Source of the DNA: Neptunomonas antarctica
Lineage (GTDB): Bacteria; Pseudomonadota; Gammaproteobacteria; Pseudomonadales; Balneatricaceae
Length of the DNA stretch: 64,000 nt
Direction: 5' to 3'
NCBI RefSeq assembly: GCF_001305295.1
Contig: NZ_LJSI01000026.1
Location: forward strand, 1 to 64,000
Below are positions 8,230-17,374 of this stretch, one piece after another (positions within the stretch are counted from its first letter, which is position 1; the number at the start of each line of letters is the position of its first letter). Below the pieces are notes generated by a model. That model was not told the origin of the DNA, ran no database searches, and worked only from the letters and a program-made list of their open reading frames with translations. The position numbers and the translations under genes are program-made.

Positions 8230-8820
8230 CGTTCGATACGTGTATTGCTCGATGAAGCCATGGGCCAGTTAAGCGGGTTGTTCGATAGTATTTATGCCAT
8301 AGGAGGCCGAGAGTCGATCCCACCCGAGCGCCTTATCCGTGCTCAGTTTTTGCAGATATTTTACAGCATTCGCAGTGAGCGACAACTCGTTGAACAAATT
8401 AACGACAACCTGCTCTATCGCTAGTTTGTCGGATTAACCATTGATGATTCTGTCTGGGATTATTCGACATTCACCGCTAACAGAGGCCGGCTGCTGGAAC
8501 ATGATGTCATTACCGATCTATTTGAAGCCGTCGTCAACCTTGCCAGAAAGAAACAGTTACTGTCAGCAGACCATTTCAGTGTCGATGGCACGCTGATTCA
8601 GGCATGGGCTTCCCATAAGTGCTTCCGTCCAAATGGTAACGATGATGATCGTCCTTCAGGCGATGGGCGTAATGCCGAGGCCTATTTTCATGGACAAAAA
8701 ACGCAGTAACGCAACCAATGAGTCCACAACAGACAGTGATGCACTTTACCTTGACCAAAAAAAGGCCCCCTTGATCTTAAGGGAGCCGAGTTTCGTACGA
8801 CTGCATGGTTGCAGGCGCTA
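8230..8820 (+). pseudogene. IS5/IS1182-type transposase remnant
   Basis: The frame encodes VLLDEAMGQLSGLFDSIYAIGGRESIPPERLIRAQFLQIFYSIRSERQLVEQINDNLLYR, followed by a TAG at 8422-8424 where relatives have Trp. It continues as FVGLTIDDSVWDYSTFTANRGRLLEHDVITDLFEAV...SADHFSVDGTLIQAWASHKCF. This is the N-terminal half of an IS5-group DDE transposase, with the first catalytic Asp in SVDGTL. After 8700 the frame breaks, and only a short piece (LKGAEFRTTAWLQALE) of the later part remains. The C-terminal half and terminal inverted repeats are missing. Confidence 0.75.
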
Positions 8821-8883
8821 GAGCAACACAGGAGCCGTTGCCGAGTCGGTCAGTCTGTTTTCGGGCGGCCTGCTGCTGATGAA

Positions 8884-9561
8884 TTAAGGATTTTTACGTT
8901 GACGACGATTCAATCCGAGACCCAGAAGACCTAGCGAGAAAATAGCGAGGGTGCCCGGCTCGGGTATGCCGGGTGCGGCAGCAGATTGAGCGGGTGACCA
9001 GACTGCCAAGACACGGTCTGCGTCGGTCGTGGAATCGTACGCGAAGGCACGCTGGCTCATGGCCCCCGTTCCAAGCGCGTTAGTGGTGTTGAGCCGCCAT
9101 GTCTCTGCCATGACCCAATAACCGGCGGCGGGGAGGTATATGGGTGTGCTGATCCGTTGGTTTGAGGTGCTGGTGATCCCGTAAATGGACAAGAGGTCGA
9201 AATCAGGGGTTGCGTTAAACAGGTTTGCGAAGGCGATGGTTGCCAGCTTCGCCGTGTCCACGGGGCCCGTGGCAGGCCACGTATAGTGAGTGTAGGGGAA
9301 GGGGAAGCTTGATTGACTGCAGGTACCATAGACGCTTGCGCAGGTGCCTTCTACGAAAAGGACGTCATACAGGCCCCCGTCGACGCTTAGATTGGTGGCA
9401 CCGGTTACCTGAGTGCCGGATAGGGTGAGAGAGGGGGAGAGTATGGCGCCCGCAGCCGCCGGTGCTGAAAAAAGTACGGCGGTTACCAGTAACAGTACGT
9501 TTGCTGTCATGGCGCTTCTGAATCTGCGGCTCGTTCGACGTATTTTGTTAAAAATAATCAT
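8884..9561 (-). CDS. PEP-CTERM sorting domain protein
   Basis: About 225 residues from an internal ATG at 9559-9561 with AAAGG upstream; a longer start at 9621 is possible. A signal peptide (MTANVLLLVTAVLFSAPAAAG) is followed by a secreted domain rich in Thr, Ser and Gly, with two Cys flanking VYGT. The C-terminus, PEPGTLAIFSLGLLGLGLNRRQRK, is a textbook PEP-CTERM signal: Pro-Glu-Pro, a membrane helix and a basic tail. Such proteins are processed by exosortase for export to the surface, often with exopolysaccharide. No exosortase is in the window. The gene lies in the decayed island but looks complete. Confidence 0.85.
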   Translation of the reverse strand: MIIFNKIRRTSRRFRSAMTANVLLLVTAVLFSAPAAAGAILSPSLTLSGTQVTGATNLSVDGGLYDVLFVEGTCASVYGTCSQSSFPFPYTHYTWPATGPVDTAKLATIAFANLFNATPDFDLLSIYGITSTSNQRISTPIYLPAAGYWVMAETWRLNTTNALGTGAMSQRAFAYDSTTDADRVLAVWSPAQSAAAPGIPEPGTLAIFSLGLLGLGLNRRQRKNP

Positions 9562-9836
9562 AATTACTACCTTTTTTATGAATTCATTCGAGTAAAGTAT
9601 CGAAAGCATATTTTGTGCCAATATATAAATTCTAATATTTTACAATAGGTTAAAAATATTTTTAGTCTAACCTATTGCCTATGTGTAAAATAATCTGACA
9701 TCCATAGCCTCCGCTTATCTGTGTTACGTCCGCGTTCCTCTCGAGGGCGTCAGGTCAGGCCTTTCTTTTTACGCGTTTTGAGCTAACGGTTGGATGAAAC
9801 CGTTGGATGGGTCATGCTGGCTAAGCGTCGTCATGG

Positions 9837-10120
9837 CATATACTCCGCCGCAAATTAGTGAGGGAGTAAAGAATGACGCTGTTGGTTTTTGTAACGTGTT
9901 GTGGGCGTTTTCATTCAGTCTTATTGGTGAGTTTCTGGCAGGTCAGGTGGACAGTTACTTCGCGGTGCTGAGCCGGATGCTGCTGGGGGGGCTGGTGTTT
10001 CTGCCGTTCACCCTCTGGCGGGCGGTGCGCACCGAGCTGAAAGTTGGCGTCACCGTCGTGGGTGCCTTGCAGTTCGGCACCACCTATCTCTGCCTGTATC
10101 GGACATTCGCTATCCAGCTT
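9837..10120 (+). pseudogene. EamA/DMT transporter N-terminal fragment
   Basis: The frame encodes an N-terminal transporter half: LWAFSFSLIGEFLAGQVDSYFAVLSRMLLGGLVFLPFTLWRAVRTE, then GALQFGTTYLCLYRTF. This matches carboxylate/amino acid transporters of the drug/metabolite superfamily through the first three helices. After about 10120 the reading frame runs into unrelated AT-rich sequence. About two thirds of the gene is missing. Confidence 0.6.
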
Positions 10121-10183
10121 TTTATCTTTATATGGAAAAACTGCGATAACGAAATATATCTTATAAATTACAGAAACTTATAA

Positions 10184-10556
10184 ATAATCAATAGTTTAAA
10201 TTAATCAATCAGACTCGCCTTAGAGCCTCCGCTTAACAATGATTAAGCAAATAAGTCTCAGGAAGCCTATAACTAGCGTTAAGGTGTAAAAAAACCTGAC
10301 ATGAACAACTAAGGAGTGAAGCATAAGCAAGGGTAGGTATGCGTATTTATCTGCGGGTTTCCCACCTTAAATTCGAGCGCTACCTTTCTAACCGACAGAT
10401 CGCCCTGCCCCCAAATACCGCCTCACATACCTGCCGAGAAGCAGTTAGTGATTGTCAATGAGTAAAACGAACCAGTCCTTGATTAACATGACGAAACATA
10501 AATAATTTTTTAAAAAACAATTTTTAAACCACCGAACTAACCCCTCTCAAAAAGGC
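10184..10556. other. Non-coding stretch in decayed island
   Basis: No gene is visible. The stretch holds short C- and G-rich patches with partial inverted symmetry (GGGTAGGTATG near 10333 and CATACCTGCC near 10425). These could be the edges of lost mobile DNA, but nothing is identifiable. Confidence 0.3.
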
Positions 10557-11292
10557 CTATTGATCCATAAGCCTTTTTGCCAGCAAAGGCACGTCGCCGC
10601 TTAACCCCATCGCCTGCATAACCACATGCTGTTTAACCGGCGAGAGCTTATCCAGTGCATTCATCCTCATATTACGTAATAATTTCAACCATGGCTGCTG
10701 GTGCCCGAACAGCTGTTTAAAGGCTTCCATACCCGCCGCCATCTGTAAATTAGCGCCTTGACGCTGACGCGTAAGGGGAACACATTACGCTGATCCGCCC
10801 ACTGCACATCCCCTAAACGACATTCAAATTCCCGACTCAAGGCGGCGCGAAACGCGACGTCATCCAACTCCATAAAGCGTACAGCGTGATCCGGCGAGGT
10901 AGACCAGACAATCGAACAGGTATAAGGATCGTCGAGTGGTAAAAATGCTAATAGGCCGTCTTCGGTAAACCGCTGCCATGCGGTGTCTTGATGTGGTTTT
11001 TCAGTCCGGATGGTAGTAACGATGGCATGGTGACCGTAATCCCACTCCCACAGCGGTATTGACGCCAACTGACGGATTTTCGACATCGTACCATCAGCGG
11101 CCACAACCAATGTCGCGCGCCAACAAGAACCATCCGCACAGGTCAGGGTACGAGAAATCCCATCGCTATCGCGGCCAGGCTCTGGTTCAGAAAGCTGAGA
11201 GACCGAAGCACCCGTGATCAAGGTCAGATTTTCTACCTGACTAGCTACTTGATAAAGCGCCCCTACGGTTACTCGGTTTTCAACAATGAGCT
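10557..11292 (-). pseudogene. UbiH/VisC-family FAD monooxygenase remnant
   Basis: Two pieces in different frames. The upstream piece (11292 to ~10760) reads ENRVTVGALYQVASQVENLTLITG...ATLVVAADGTMSKIRQLASI...WQRFTEDGLLAFLPLDDP...SIVWST, the middle of ubiquinone-biosynthesis hydroxylases including the DG motif region. The downstream piece (10742-10557) reads MAAGMEAFKQLFGHQQPWLKLLRNMRMNALDKLSPVKQHVVMQAMGL, the C-terminus. Missing are the N-terminal FAD-binding GxGxxG segment and the conserved GDAAH block between the pieces. It is a dead copy, presumably of ubiH, ubiF or visC. Confidence 0.75.
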
Positions 11293-11614
11293 AGGGAAGA
11301 TGCGCACAAGTCCAGAATTCAGTTTCGTAGCAACCTAACTATGCTGCCTGTAGCGCAGGGATAAGTACTTTTTCGTAGGTTCCCCAGAGAGTAACTCCCT
11401 CAAATAGAAGCCGTATATACGCAAGCAGTTTACTATTTATGTTAATTATCATTGATCAACAGGTGGAGTTCATATACGGGTAGCCGAGGGTCCTAACCCT
11501 CATAACGCCCTAGCACCGGCGTTGCTGTCGATCGTGTGGCTGAGAGAAAAGCGCCGCTGACGGATCTCTCATCCCCTCCCCCCTAATCACCCCGGATCTG
11601 AGGGCTCTTGATAG
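11293..11614. other. Non-coding stretch before the tRNA
   Basis: No gene is seen. A short sequence at about 11459-11478 (ACAGGTGGAGTTCATATACG) resembles 63629-63648 (ACAGGAGGAGTCCATATACA), perhaps the edge of a repeated element. Near 11500 a short frame (ALAPALLSIVWLREKRR) might be a transporter scrap but is too short to call. Confidence 0.3.
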
Positions 11615-11711
11615 GACTTCGATGGATACAGCGCATACGAAAAAGCCCGCAATAAGCGGGCTTCTGGGACAATCTCAGATGACTTGAGACTTGATATTGG
11701 TGGAGCCTAGG
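11615..11711 (+). repeat. Direct repeat B: tRNA-Ala 3' end and flank
   Basis: Partner of the repeat at 6031-6126. It covers the last ~14 bases of the intact tRNA-Ala gene, its terminator hairpin and ~30 bases beyond. Same orientation and about 94% identity by eye. The pair brackets the decayed island and probably represents attL/attR or a tandem insertion scar. Confidence 0.8.
11643..11663 (-). terminator. tRNA-Ala terminator
   Basis: AAGCCCGC (11643-11650) pairs perfectly with GCGGGCTT (11656-11663) around AATAA. Read on the minus strand it is followed by a T-tract, as expected of an intrinsic terminator about 35 bases after the tRNA 3' end. Confidence 0.8.
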
Positions 11712-11773
11712 AGGATCGAACTCCTGACCTCAACGCTGCCAGCGTTGCGCTCTACCAGCTGAGCTAAGGCCCC
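11698..11773 (-). tRNA. tRNA-Ala (GGC)
   Basis: The minus strand folds into a complete 76-base cloverleaf. It has acceptor GGGGCCT/AGGCTCC, D stem GCTC/GAGC, anticodon stem CAACG/CGTTG with loop CTGGCAG (anticodon GGC), T stem AGGAG/CTCCT around TTCGATC, and an encoded CCA end. It is the apparent insertion site of the decayed island, which lies on its 3' side. Confidence 0.97.
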
Positions 11774-12060
11774 ATATTTTAGCACTGTGGGAGTGTGCTT
11801 TGAAACGATGCGTATCATCCCATATTTCAAATTAATGTCAATCACATTTTTACGCTTTGTCTAACAAATTCAAACCATTGGCACAGAGTCTATGCGTATA
11901 ACATGCATACACTCTCGTTTATTGAGGCCCTTGTGATGTAGAAGTGTGTGCACTTGCTCTGATTTAAGTCTTAAATGAGTTATATATGTGACGTAACGCA
12001 ATGAAGCCCACAGATCCATTTGGCAGTCTGGAATAAACAACAGCAAGAAAAGGGCCCTAT
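11774..12060. other. Intergenic region with presumed promoters
   Basis: It separates the minus-strand tRNA from the plus-strand DUF211 operon, so it should hold promoters for both. I see no strong consensus boxes. An AAGAAAAGGG run just before the ATG at 12061 may serve as ribosome-binding site. Confidence 0.35.
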
Positions 12061-12327
12061 ATGATAGCCGTTAAAAAAGTCGTTCTTGATGTGCTAAAAC
12101 CTCATCACCCTAACGCACTGGAATTCTGTCTGGCGTTAAGCGCCGCTATTGAAAATAGCACGGTGAAAGTCAACGTTATTGCTGTGGATGAGAAAACTGA
12201 ATCGTTAGAAGTCTTTGTTAAAGCAGAAATAATCGACTTTGATCTTATTCAGGGGGTCATTAATCAAATGGGGGGCGCTCTTCATAGTATTGATGCTGTT
12301 GTCGTCAGAAATGAGCCCGATGCTTAA
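12061..12327 (+). CDS. DUF211 family protein
   Basis: An 88-residue protein matching DUF211, small alpha/beta proteins known mainly from archaea and some bacteria (VKKVVLDVLKPHHPNALEF...VKVNVIAVDEKTESLEVFVKA...DFDLIQGVINQMGGALHSIDAVVV). It is probably a ferredoxin-like fold that oligomerises. The function is not established. It starts an operon and is followed 5 bp later by a VIT1/CCC1-type transporter and then a cation ATPase. This suggests a regulatory or metal-sensing role in divalent cation transport, which is inference from position. Confidence 0.85.
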   Translation: MIAVKKVVLDVLKPHHPNALEFCLALSAAIENSTVKVNVIAVDEKTESLEVFVKAEIIDFDLIQGVINQMGGALHSIDAVVVRNEPDA

Positions 12328-12332
12328 CCCTT

Positions 12333-12917
12333 ATGAAGCTGTTGAATAAAGCTAAATTCCTGCTAGAAATTACACGCTCTCAAGGCATTGCTCGTCGTTA
12401 TTTTGTCGTCAATGGTTTTGATGGCGCGTTGACTATGCTGGGGTTGATTCTGGGGTTTAACTTCAGCGCTTCTACACCGTTACCTATTATTATTAATGCC
12501 TGCCTGGGTGCCGCTATCGCGTTGGGCGTAAGCGGAATTAGTAGCGCTTATGTTAGCGAGTTAGCAGAAAGACGACGGGAGCTTCTTAAGCTGGAAGAAG
12601 CGATGTTGAAAGATCTGCAAGCATCCGCACATTCACAAGCCGCACGCTGGGTGCCGATAATCATCGCGGTAGTGAACGGTTCTGCTCCTCTGTTGATTTC
12701 ATTAGTCATCCTAAGCCCGCTATTAATAACCAATGCGGGGATTGTATTACCCATCCCTCCTCTGTATCTAGCCGTTATTTTAGCCTTGATTATTGTTTTC
12801 CTACTGGGTGTTTTTCTGGGTCGAATCTCTGGCGTATCCTGGCTGCGCAGTGGTTTACAAACGCTGCTTGTCGCCATCACGACATCCATTCTTATCTATT
12901 TTTTTACAGGTAACTAG
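12333..12917 (+). CDS. VIT1/CCC1-family transporter
   Basis: A 194-residue membrane protein with about five helices. VVNGFDGALTMLGLILGF near residue 27 is the start of the VIT1/CCC1 family, whose members move Fe2+ or Mn2+ out of the cytoplasm. The cytoplasmic segment SELAERRRELLKLEEAML (about residues 75-92) corresponds to the metal-binding helical region. It resembles the archaeal-type TIGR00267 subgroup. It lies between DUF211 and a P-type ATPase, 2 bp before the ATPase start, so the three are probably co-translated. Iron versus manganese cannot be decided from sequence. Confidence 0.8.
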   Translation: MKLLNKAKFLLEITRSQGIARRYFVVNGFDGALTMLGLILGFNFSASTPLPIIINACLGAAIALGVSGISSAYVSELAERRRELLKLEEAMLKDLQASAHSQAARWVPIIIAVVNGSAPLLISLVILSPLLITNAGIVLPIPPLYLAVILALIIVFLLGVFLGRISGVSWLRSGLQTLLVAITTSILIYFFTGN

Positions 12918-12919
12918 CG

Positions 12920-15538
12920 GTGCGCACCTTAGATTATTGCCATAAGACATCCGCTGAAACACTCCAACTACTTGAAACACAGGCACAGGGATTCAGTAGT
13001 GAACAAGCAACGAAGAAGGCACTAATATACGGTGAAAATACGTTACCTGAAGCACGGCGGCGTTCTTTATTTAACCTGATCATTAAACAATTTAATGACT
13101 TTATGATTCTGATTTTACTGGCAGCGGCTGTTATTTCAGGCTTTATAGGCGAGCTGCAGGATACCATTGCCATTCTTGTGATTGTTTGTCTTAACGCCAT
13201 CATTGGTGCCGTTCAGACATTCAGGGCAGAACGCGCGGCGGCCGCACTTAAAAAAATGTCGGCGTCTAAAGCTCAGGTTATACGCGACAATTTAATCAAG
13301 CAGATTGATGCTGCCGAGTTGGTTCCCGGAGATATCGTGATCTTAGAGGCGGGCAACATTGTGCCCGCTGATGTGCGCTTACTGCAAACTGAAGAGTTAC
13401 AGATAGATGAGTCCAGTTTAACCGGTGAGTCTATCCCTGCGGCTAAACAGTCATCAGCGCTGACTGATGAAAATCGCATGTTAGGGGACTGCAACAACAT
13501 TGCATTCAAAAGCACTGTGATCACACATGGCCGGGGTAATGGCGTTGTGGTGACGACGGGGCTCAACACCGAGATAGGCCAGATTGCCACTCTGCTACAT
13601 CCCGATAAGAACACCCAAACGCCATTACAACAGCGCTTGAAACTATTCGGTAAACACCTCGCACTGGCTATTCTGGCGATTTGTGCCGTTATTTTTATCG
13701 CCGGTTTGTTACAGGGGCAACCCCTCTTTACTATGTTGCTCACTTCCATCAGCCTGGCGGTAGCCGCCATGCCAGAAGCTCTGCCTGCGGTAGTGACGAT
13801 TTCACTGGCGCTGGGTGCCCGTAAATTAATTCAAAACCATACACTGGTGCGTAATTTACCGGCGGTCGAAACCTTAGGCTCAGTCACCTTTATCTGCACC
13901 GATAAAACCGGCACGCTCACGCAAAACCAGATGACGGCAGAATCATTTATCGCGGCAGATCGTTCGCCCGTCTTCTCCTCTGGGTCTGCCTTGCAACAAG
14001 CGCTTGGCCAGGCCCTCGCCTTAAGTAACGATGTCATCACCAATACCGCCACACCCGCGGGCGAACCGACTGAACTGGCGCTGTTTACTGCAGCATTAGC
14101 TTTCGGCTTTGATAAGAAACCGCTTGAACTAAATATGCATCGTGTCGCTGAACTCGCTTTTGACAGCGAACGCAAACAGATGACGACTCTACATAAAAGC
14201 TCTGAAGGAGCTAGAGGTATTGTTGCCTATATAAAAGGTGCGCCCGAGCAAGTCCTCAAACAATGTACGCATGCATTATCCGGGCAGGGAGAGCGACAAG
14301 ACGATTTTTCATCAGAAGCAATGCTGGACACTGCCGAAGAATTGGCCAGTCAAGGCTACCGTGTGATCGCGTTTGCTCAGCGACTATTTGATCAGCTACC
14401 CGACACGATAGATCACAACATCGAGCAACAGCTCTGTTTTTTAGGGCTAGTCACCTTAATTGATCCTCCCCGAGAGGAAGCCCGTGCAGCCGTTGATGAT
14501 TGCAAATCCGCAGGCATAACACCCGTGATGATAACCGGAGATCACTCAGGTACGGCCATGGCGATTGCAACACGGCTGGGGATTACTAACCCGACCTCCA
14601 CTGTGATGACCGGGCAGGCGCTGGACACACTCTCGGAAGACGACTTTTTACGCGTGGTCGACACCACAACGGTCTATGCCAGAGTCAGCCCACAGCAAAA
14701 ATTAAGAATTGTTGAAGCACTTCAACACAAAGGCCAGTTTGTGGCGATGACAGGTGACGGTGTGAATGATGCACCCGCCTTAAAGCGCGCCAATATTGGT
14801 ATCGCCATGGGAGGTAAAGGAACCGATGTAGCGCGCGAAGCGGCTGATATGGTGCTGCTGGATAATAACTTTGCCAGTATCGTTCTTGCGATCAAAGCCG
14901 GGCGACGCATTTTTGATAATATTCGCAAGTTTATTAAATACACCATGAGTTCTAATGCAGGCGAAATCTGGACATTGTTTTTGGCACCTTTAATGGGTTT
15001 ACCTATTCCACTGCTGCCTATTCATATTTTGTGGATCAATCTGGTAACAGATGGGCTGCCCGGGCTGGCCTACACAGCAGAACCTGCTGAAAAAGGCGTG
15101 ATGCAACGCCCGCCACGGCCACCCGGTGAGAACATTTTTGCACACGGCATGTGGCAATATATTATATTCATAGGACTATTAATTGGTGGCATCTCGATAG
15201 CAGCACAAGCCTGGTCGATTGCACAGGGGCAGGCATACTGGCAAACGATGGTGTTTACCGTACTGACACTTTCTCAGCTATTTCACTCGCTTGCGGTAAG
15301 AAGCGAAACCACATCACTGTTGTCGCTTGGGCTGTTTTCTAATAAGCCGATGTTGCTGGCCATAGGCATTACTATTCTGGCGCAAATGGCAGTCATTTAC
15401 GTTCCGGCGTTTAACTTAGTATTCCACACCCAACCACTGCCGTTAGTTGATTTGCTGCTCTGCTTTGCATTTTCTATGCTGGTGTTAGTGGTAGTCGAGA
15501 TACAAAAAGCATTTCTGCGCAGAAAGCGCGTCTCTTAA
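12920..15538 (+). CDS. Cation-transporting P-type ATPase (type IIA-like)
   Basis: An 872-residue P-type ATPase beginning at GTG, 2 bp after the VIT1-like gene. It has the actuator TGES motif (SLTGESIPA), the phosphorylation motif DKTGTLTQNQMT at about residue 328, TGDGVNDAPALK, and the C-terminal cation-ATPase helices. The membrane motifs MPEALP in helix 4 and NLVTDGLPGL in helix 6 carry the Glu, Asn and Asp that bind Ca2+ or Mn2+ in SERCA and PMR1-type pumps. Ca2+ or Mn2+ export is therefore the best guess. The link with a VIT1-type transporter favours Mn2+/Fe2+ homeostasis, but this is inference. A Na+/K+-type IIC pump is less likely. Confidence 0.88.
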   Translation: MRTLDYCHKTSAETLQLLETQAQGFSSEQATKKALIYGENTLPEARRRSLFNLIIKQFNDFMILILLAAAVISGFIGELQDTIAILVIVCLNAIIGAVQTFRAERAAAALKKMSASKAQVIRDNLIKQIDAAELVPGDIVILEAGNIVPADVRLLQTEELQIDESSLTGESIPAAKQSSALTDENRMLGDCNNIAFKSTVITHGRGNGVVVTTGLNTEIGQIATLLHPDKNTQTPLQQRLKLFGKHLALAILAICAVIFIAGLLQGQPLFTMLLTSISLAVAAMPEALPAVVTISLALGARKLIQNHTLVRNLPAVETLGSVTFICTDKTGTLTQNQMTAESFIAADRSPVFSSGSALQQALGQALALSNDVITNTATPAGEPTELALFTAALAFGFDKKPLELNMHRVAELAFDSERKQMTTLHKSSEGARGIVAYIKGAPEQVLKQCTHALSGQGERQDDFSSEAMLDTAEELASQGYRVIAFAQRLFDQLPDTIDHNIEQQLCFLGLVTLIDPPREEARAAVDDCKSAGITPVMITGDHSGTAMAIATRLGITNPTSTVMTGQALDTLSEDDFLRVVDTTTVYARVSPQQKLRIVEALQHKGQFVAMTGDGVNDAPALKRANIGIAMGGKGTDVAREAADMVLLDNNFASIVLAIKAGRRIFDNIRKFIKYTMSSNAGEIWTLFLAPLMGLPIPLLPIHILWINLVTDGLPGLAYTAEPAEKGVMQRPPRPPGENIFAHGMWQYIIFIGLLIGGISIAAQAWSIAQGQAYWQTMVFTVLTLSQLFHSLAVRSETTSLLSLGLFSNKPMLLAIGITILAQMAVIYVPAFNLVFHTQPLPLVDLLLCFAFSMLVLVVVEIQKAFLRRKRVS

Positions 15539-15591
15539 ACTCACAACGTAAATCAACAGCTTGAATGATCCACAGAAATCCCAGCCAATAA

Positions 15592-15635
15592 AAAAGGCCA
15601 TCAATCTTTTTAACGGATTGATAGCCTTTTAACAT
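15592..15635. terminator. Bidirectional terminator between ATPase and gltX
   Basis: AAAAGGCCATCAATC (15592-15606) pairs with GGATTGATAGCCTTTT (15615-15630) with one mismatch. It has T-tracts on one strand and A-tracts on the other, so it can end both convergent transcripts. Confidence 0.85.
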
Positions 15636-15688
15636 TATTTTAAAGCGTTAATGCAGCGGACATTTTACTCAACGCTTTATTCAACCCT

Positions 15689-17185
15689 TTATTCGATACT
15701 GGCAGCAATATCGCGGAACTCTTTTTCCCAGCGTTTTGCTTCTTTCTTAGACGCGCTACCGAGTAGAGTCACCGCATGGCGCAGACGTGCACGGCTCATA
15801 TCCGGCCCAAGAATCGACATAGAGTCCATCACAGACACCGTCTGATTAGTACCGGCAATCGCGATAAACAGCGGGAACAGGAAGTCACGCAGTTTGTAGC
15901 CCATTTTTTCTGCCAGCTGCTTAAGCTGGGCGAAGAGATGGTCTTTACTCCAGTCATCTTCGGTATCCAGAAGCCAGACGCTGTATTGCAGAATACGTTT
16001 TGCATCGTCTAGTGAGACGCTTTTGTGTTCAAAATCAGATTCTTTTATCGGCAACATGCCCGACAGGAAAAAACCTGCCAGCGGCGCTACATCTGAGAAT
16101 TTTTCAACACGTTGCTGAATCAGTGGAATAATCTGCATCAGGTATTCCGGGTTTAGTGCCCATTCCTGAAACTTAGCGGCAAACTCGGCGTGCGAAAGAT
16201 TTTCGCGCAGCCAGACACCGTTCAACCAGCTGAGTTTTTCCTGATCAAACACCGGCCCACCCAAAGAAACACGGGTAATATCGAAGTTTGAAAACATCTC
16301 ATCACGGCTGAACTTTTCACGCTCATCCGGCATCGACCAGCCCATGCGGCCCAGATAGTTCAGCAGCGCTTCAGCCATAAAGCCCATACGCTGGTAATAC
16401 AGAATACTGGTGGGGTTTTTACGCTTAGATAATTTAGATTTATCCGGGTTACGCAACAGAGGCATGTGGCACAGTACCGGCATCTCCCAGCCAAAGTACT
16501 GATACAGCAATTTGTGCTTAGGCGCCGAGTTGATCCACTCTTCACCCCGGATAACGTGAGTGATCTCCATCAGGTGATCATCCACTACATTGGCTAAATG
16601 ATAGGTCGGCATGCCATCGGATTTCAGCAGGATCTGCGCATCGACCATACCCCATTCCAATTCGATAGGGCCGCGCAGCAGGTCATCAACCACGCAGACA
16701 CCCTCGCCTTCTGGTACGACCATGCGGATAACAAACGGAGCACCCGCTGCTTTGCGTTTTGCCACTTCTTCCGCAGGTAATGCTAAGTCGCTTTGCTTGA
16801 GTGCCGTATGTCCACCCGCCGCCCGACGTGCATCACGCAGCACGTCCAGCTCTTCAGAGGTACGGTAGCAATGAAACGCATGGCCGTTGTCGACCAGGTC
16901 ATGCGCATACTGCGCGTACATGCCTTTGCGTTCACTCTGACGGTAAGGACCATATGGGCCACCAATATCCGGGCCTTCATCCCATTCAAGTCCTAACCAG
17001 CGTAGTGAATCCAGAATCTTCTGCTCTGATTCAGCCGTACTACGCGTCTGGTCGGTGTCTTCTATACGTAATATAAACTGCCCACCGTATTGACGGGCAA
17101 ACGCCAGATTAAAAAGTGCGATATAGGCGGTGCCTACATGCGGATCGCCTGTTGGAGAAGGCGCAACGCGAGTACGTACGGTCAT
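15689..17185 (-). CDS. gltX: Glutamate-tRNA ligase
   Basis: Charges tRNA-Glu with glutamate in the cytoplasm; essential for translation and for heme synthesis via glutamyl-tRNA. The 498-residue protein has the class I signatures: [13 protein letters not shown] (the HIGH region, residues 10-22) and KLSKRKNP (the KMSKS loop near 251). The start [19 protein letters not shown] fits the family exactly. It is next to an alanine tRNA operon, as in several Pseudomonas relatives. The gene is convergent with the ATPase operon across a shared terminator. Confidence 0.97.
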   Translation of the reverse strand: MTVRTRVAPSPTGDPHVGTAYIALFNLAFARQYGGQFILRIEDTDQTRSTAESEQKILDSLRWLGLEWDEGPDIGGPYGPYRQSERKGMYAQYAHDLVDNGHAFHCYRTSEELDVLRDARRAAGGHTALKQSDLALPAEEVAKRKAAGAPFVIRMVVPEGEGVCVVDDLLRGPIELEWGMVDAQILLKSDGMPTYHLANVVDDHLMEITHVIRGEEWINSAPKHKLLYQYFGWEMPVLCHMPLLRNPDKSKLSKRKNPTSILYYQRMGFMAEALLNYLGRMGWSMPDEREKFSRDEMFSNFDITRVSLGGPVFDQEKLSWLNGVWLRENLSHAEFAAKFQEWALNPEYLMQIIPLIQQRVEKFSDVAPLAGFFLSGMLPIKESDFEHKSVSLDDAKRILQYSVWLLDTEDDWSKDHLFAQLKQLAEKMGYKLRDFLFPLFIAIAGTNQTVSVMDSMSILGPDMSRARLRHAVTLLGSASKKEAKRWEKEFRDIAASIE

Positions 17186-17374
17186 TATGTTCCTGCCAAA
17201 GCTAACGTGGTTGCCAAAAAGTATAAAAATAAAGCCGCATTATACAGTTGCCTGCCGCCGCGTGTCATGTAGTGACCATGAATGACGATAAGAGTTACCG
17301 GCATTTAAAGCGACGAATGGCCCAAATATTGCTTGGTATAGTCATATATCCATTTTAAAACGCAGGTGATCCAC

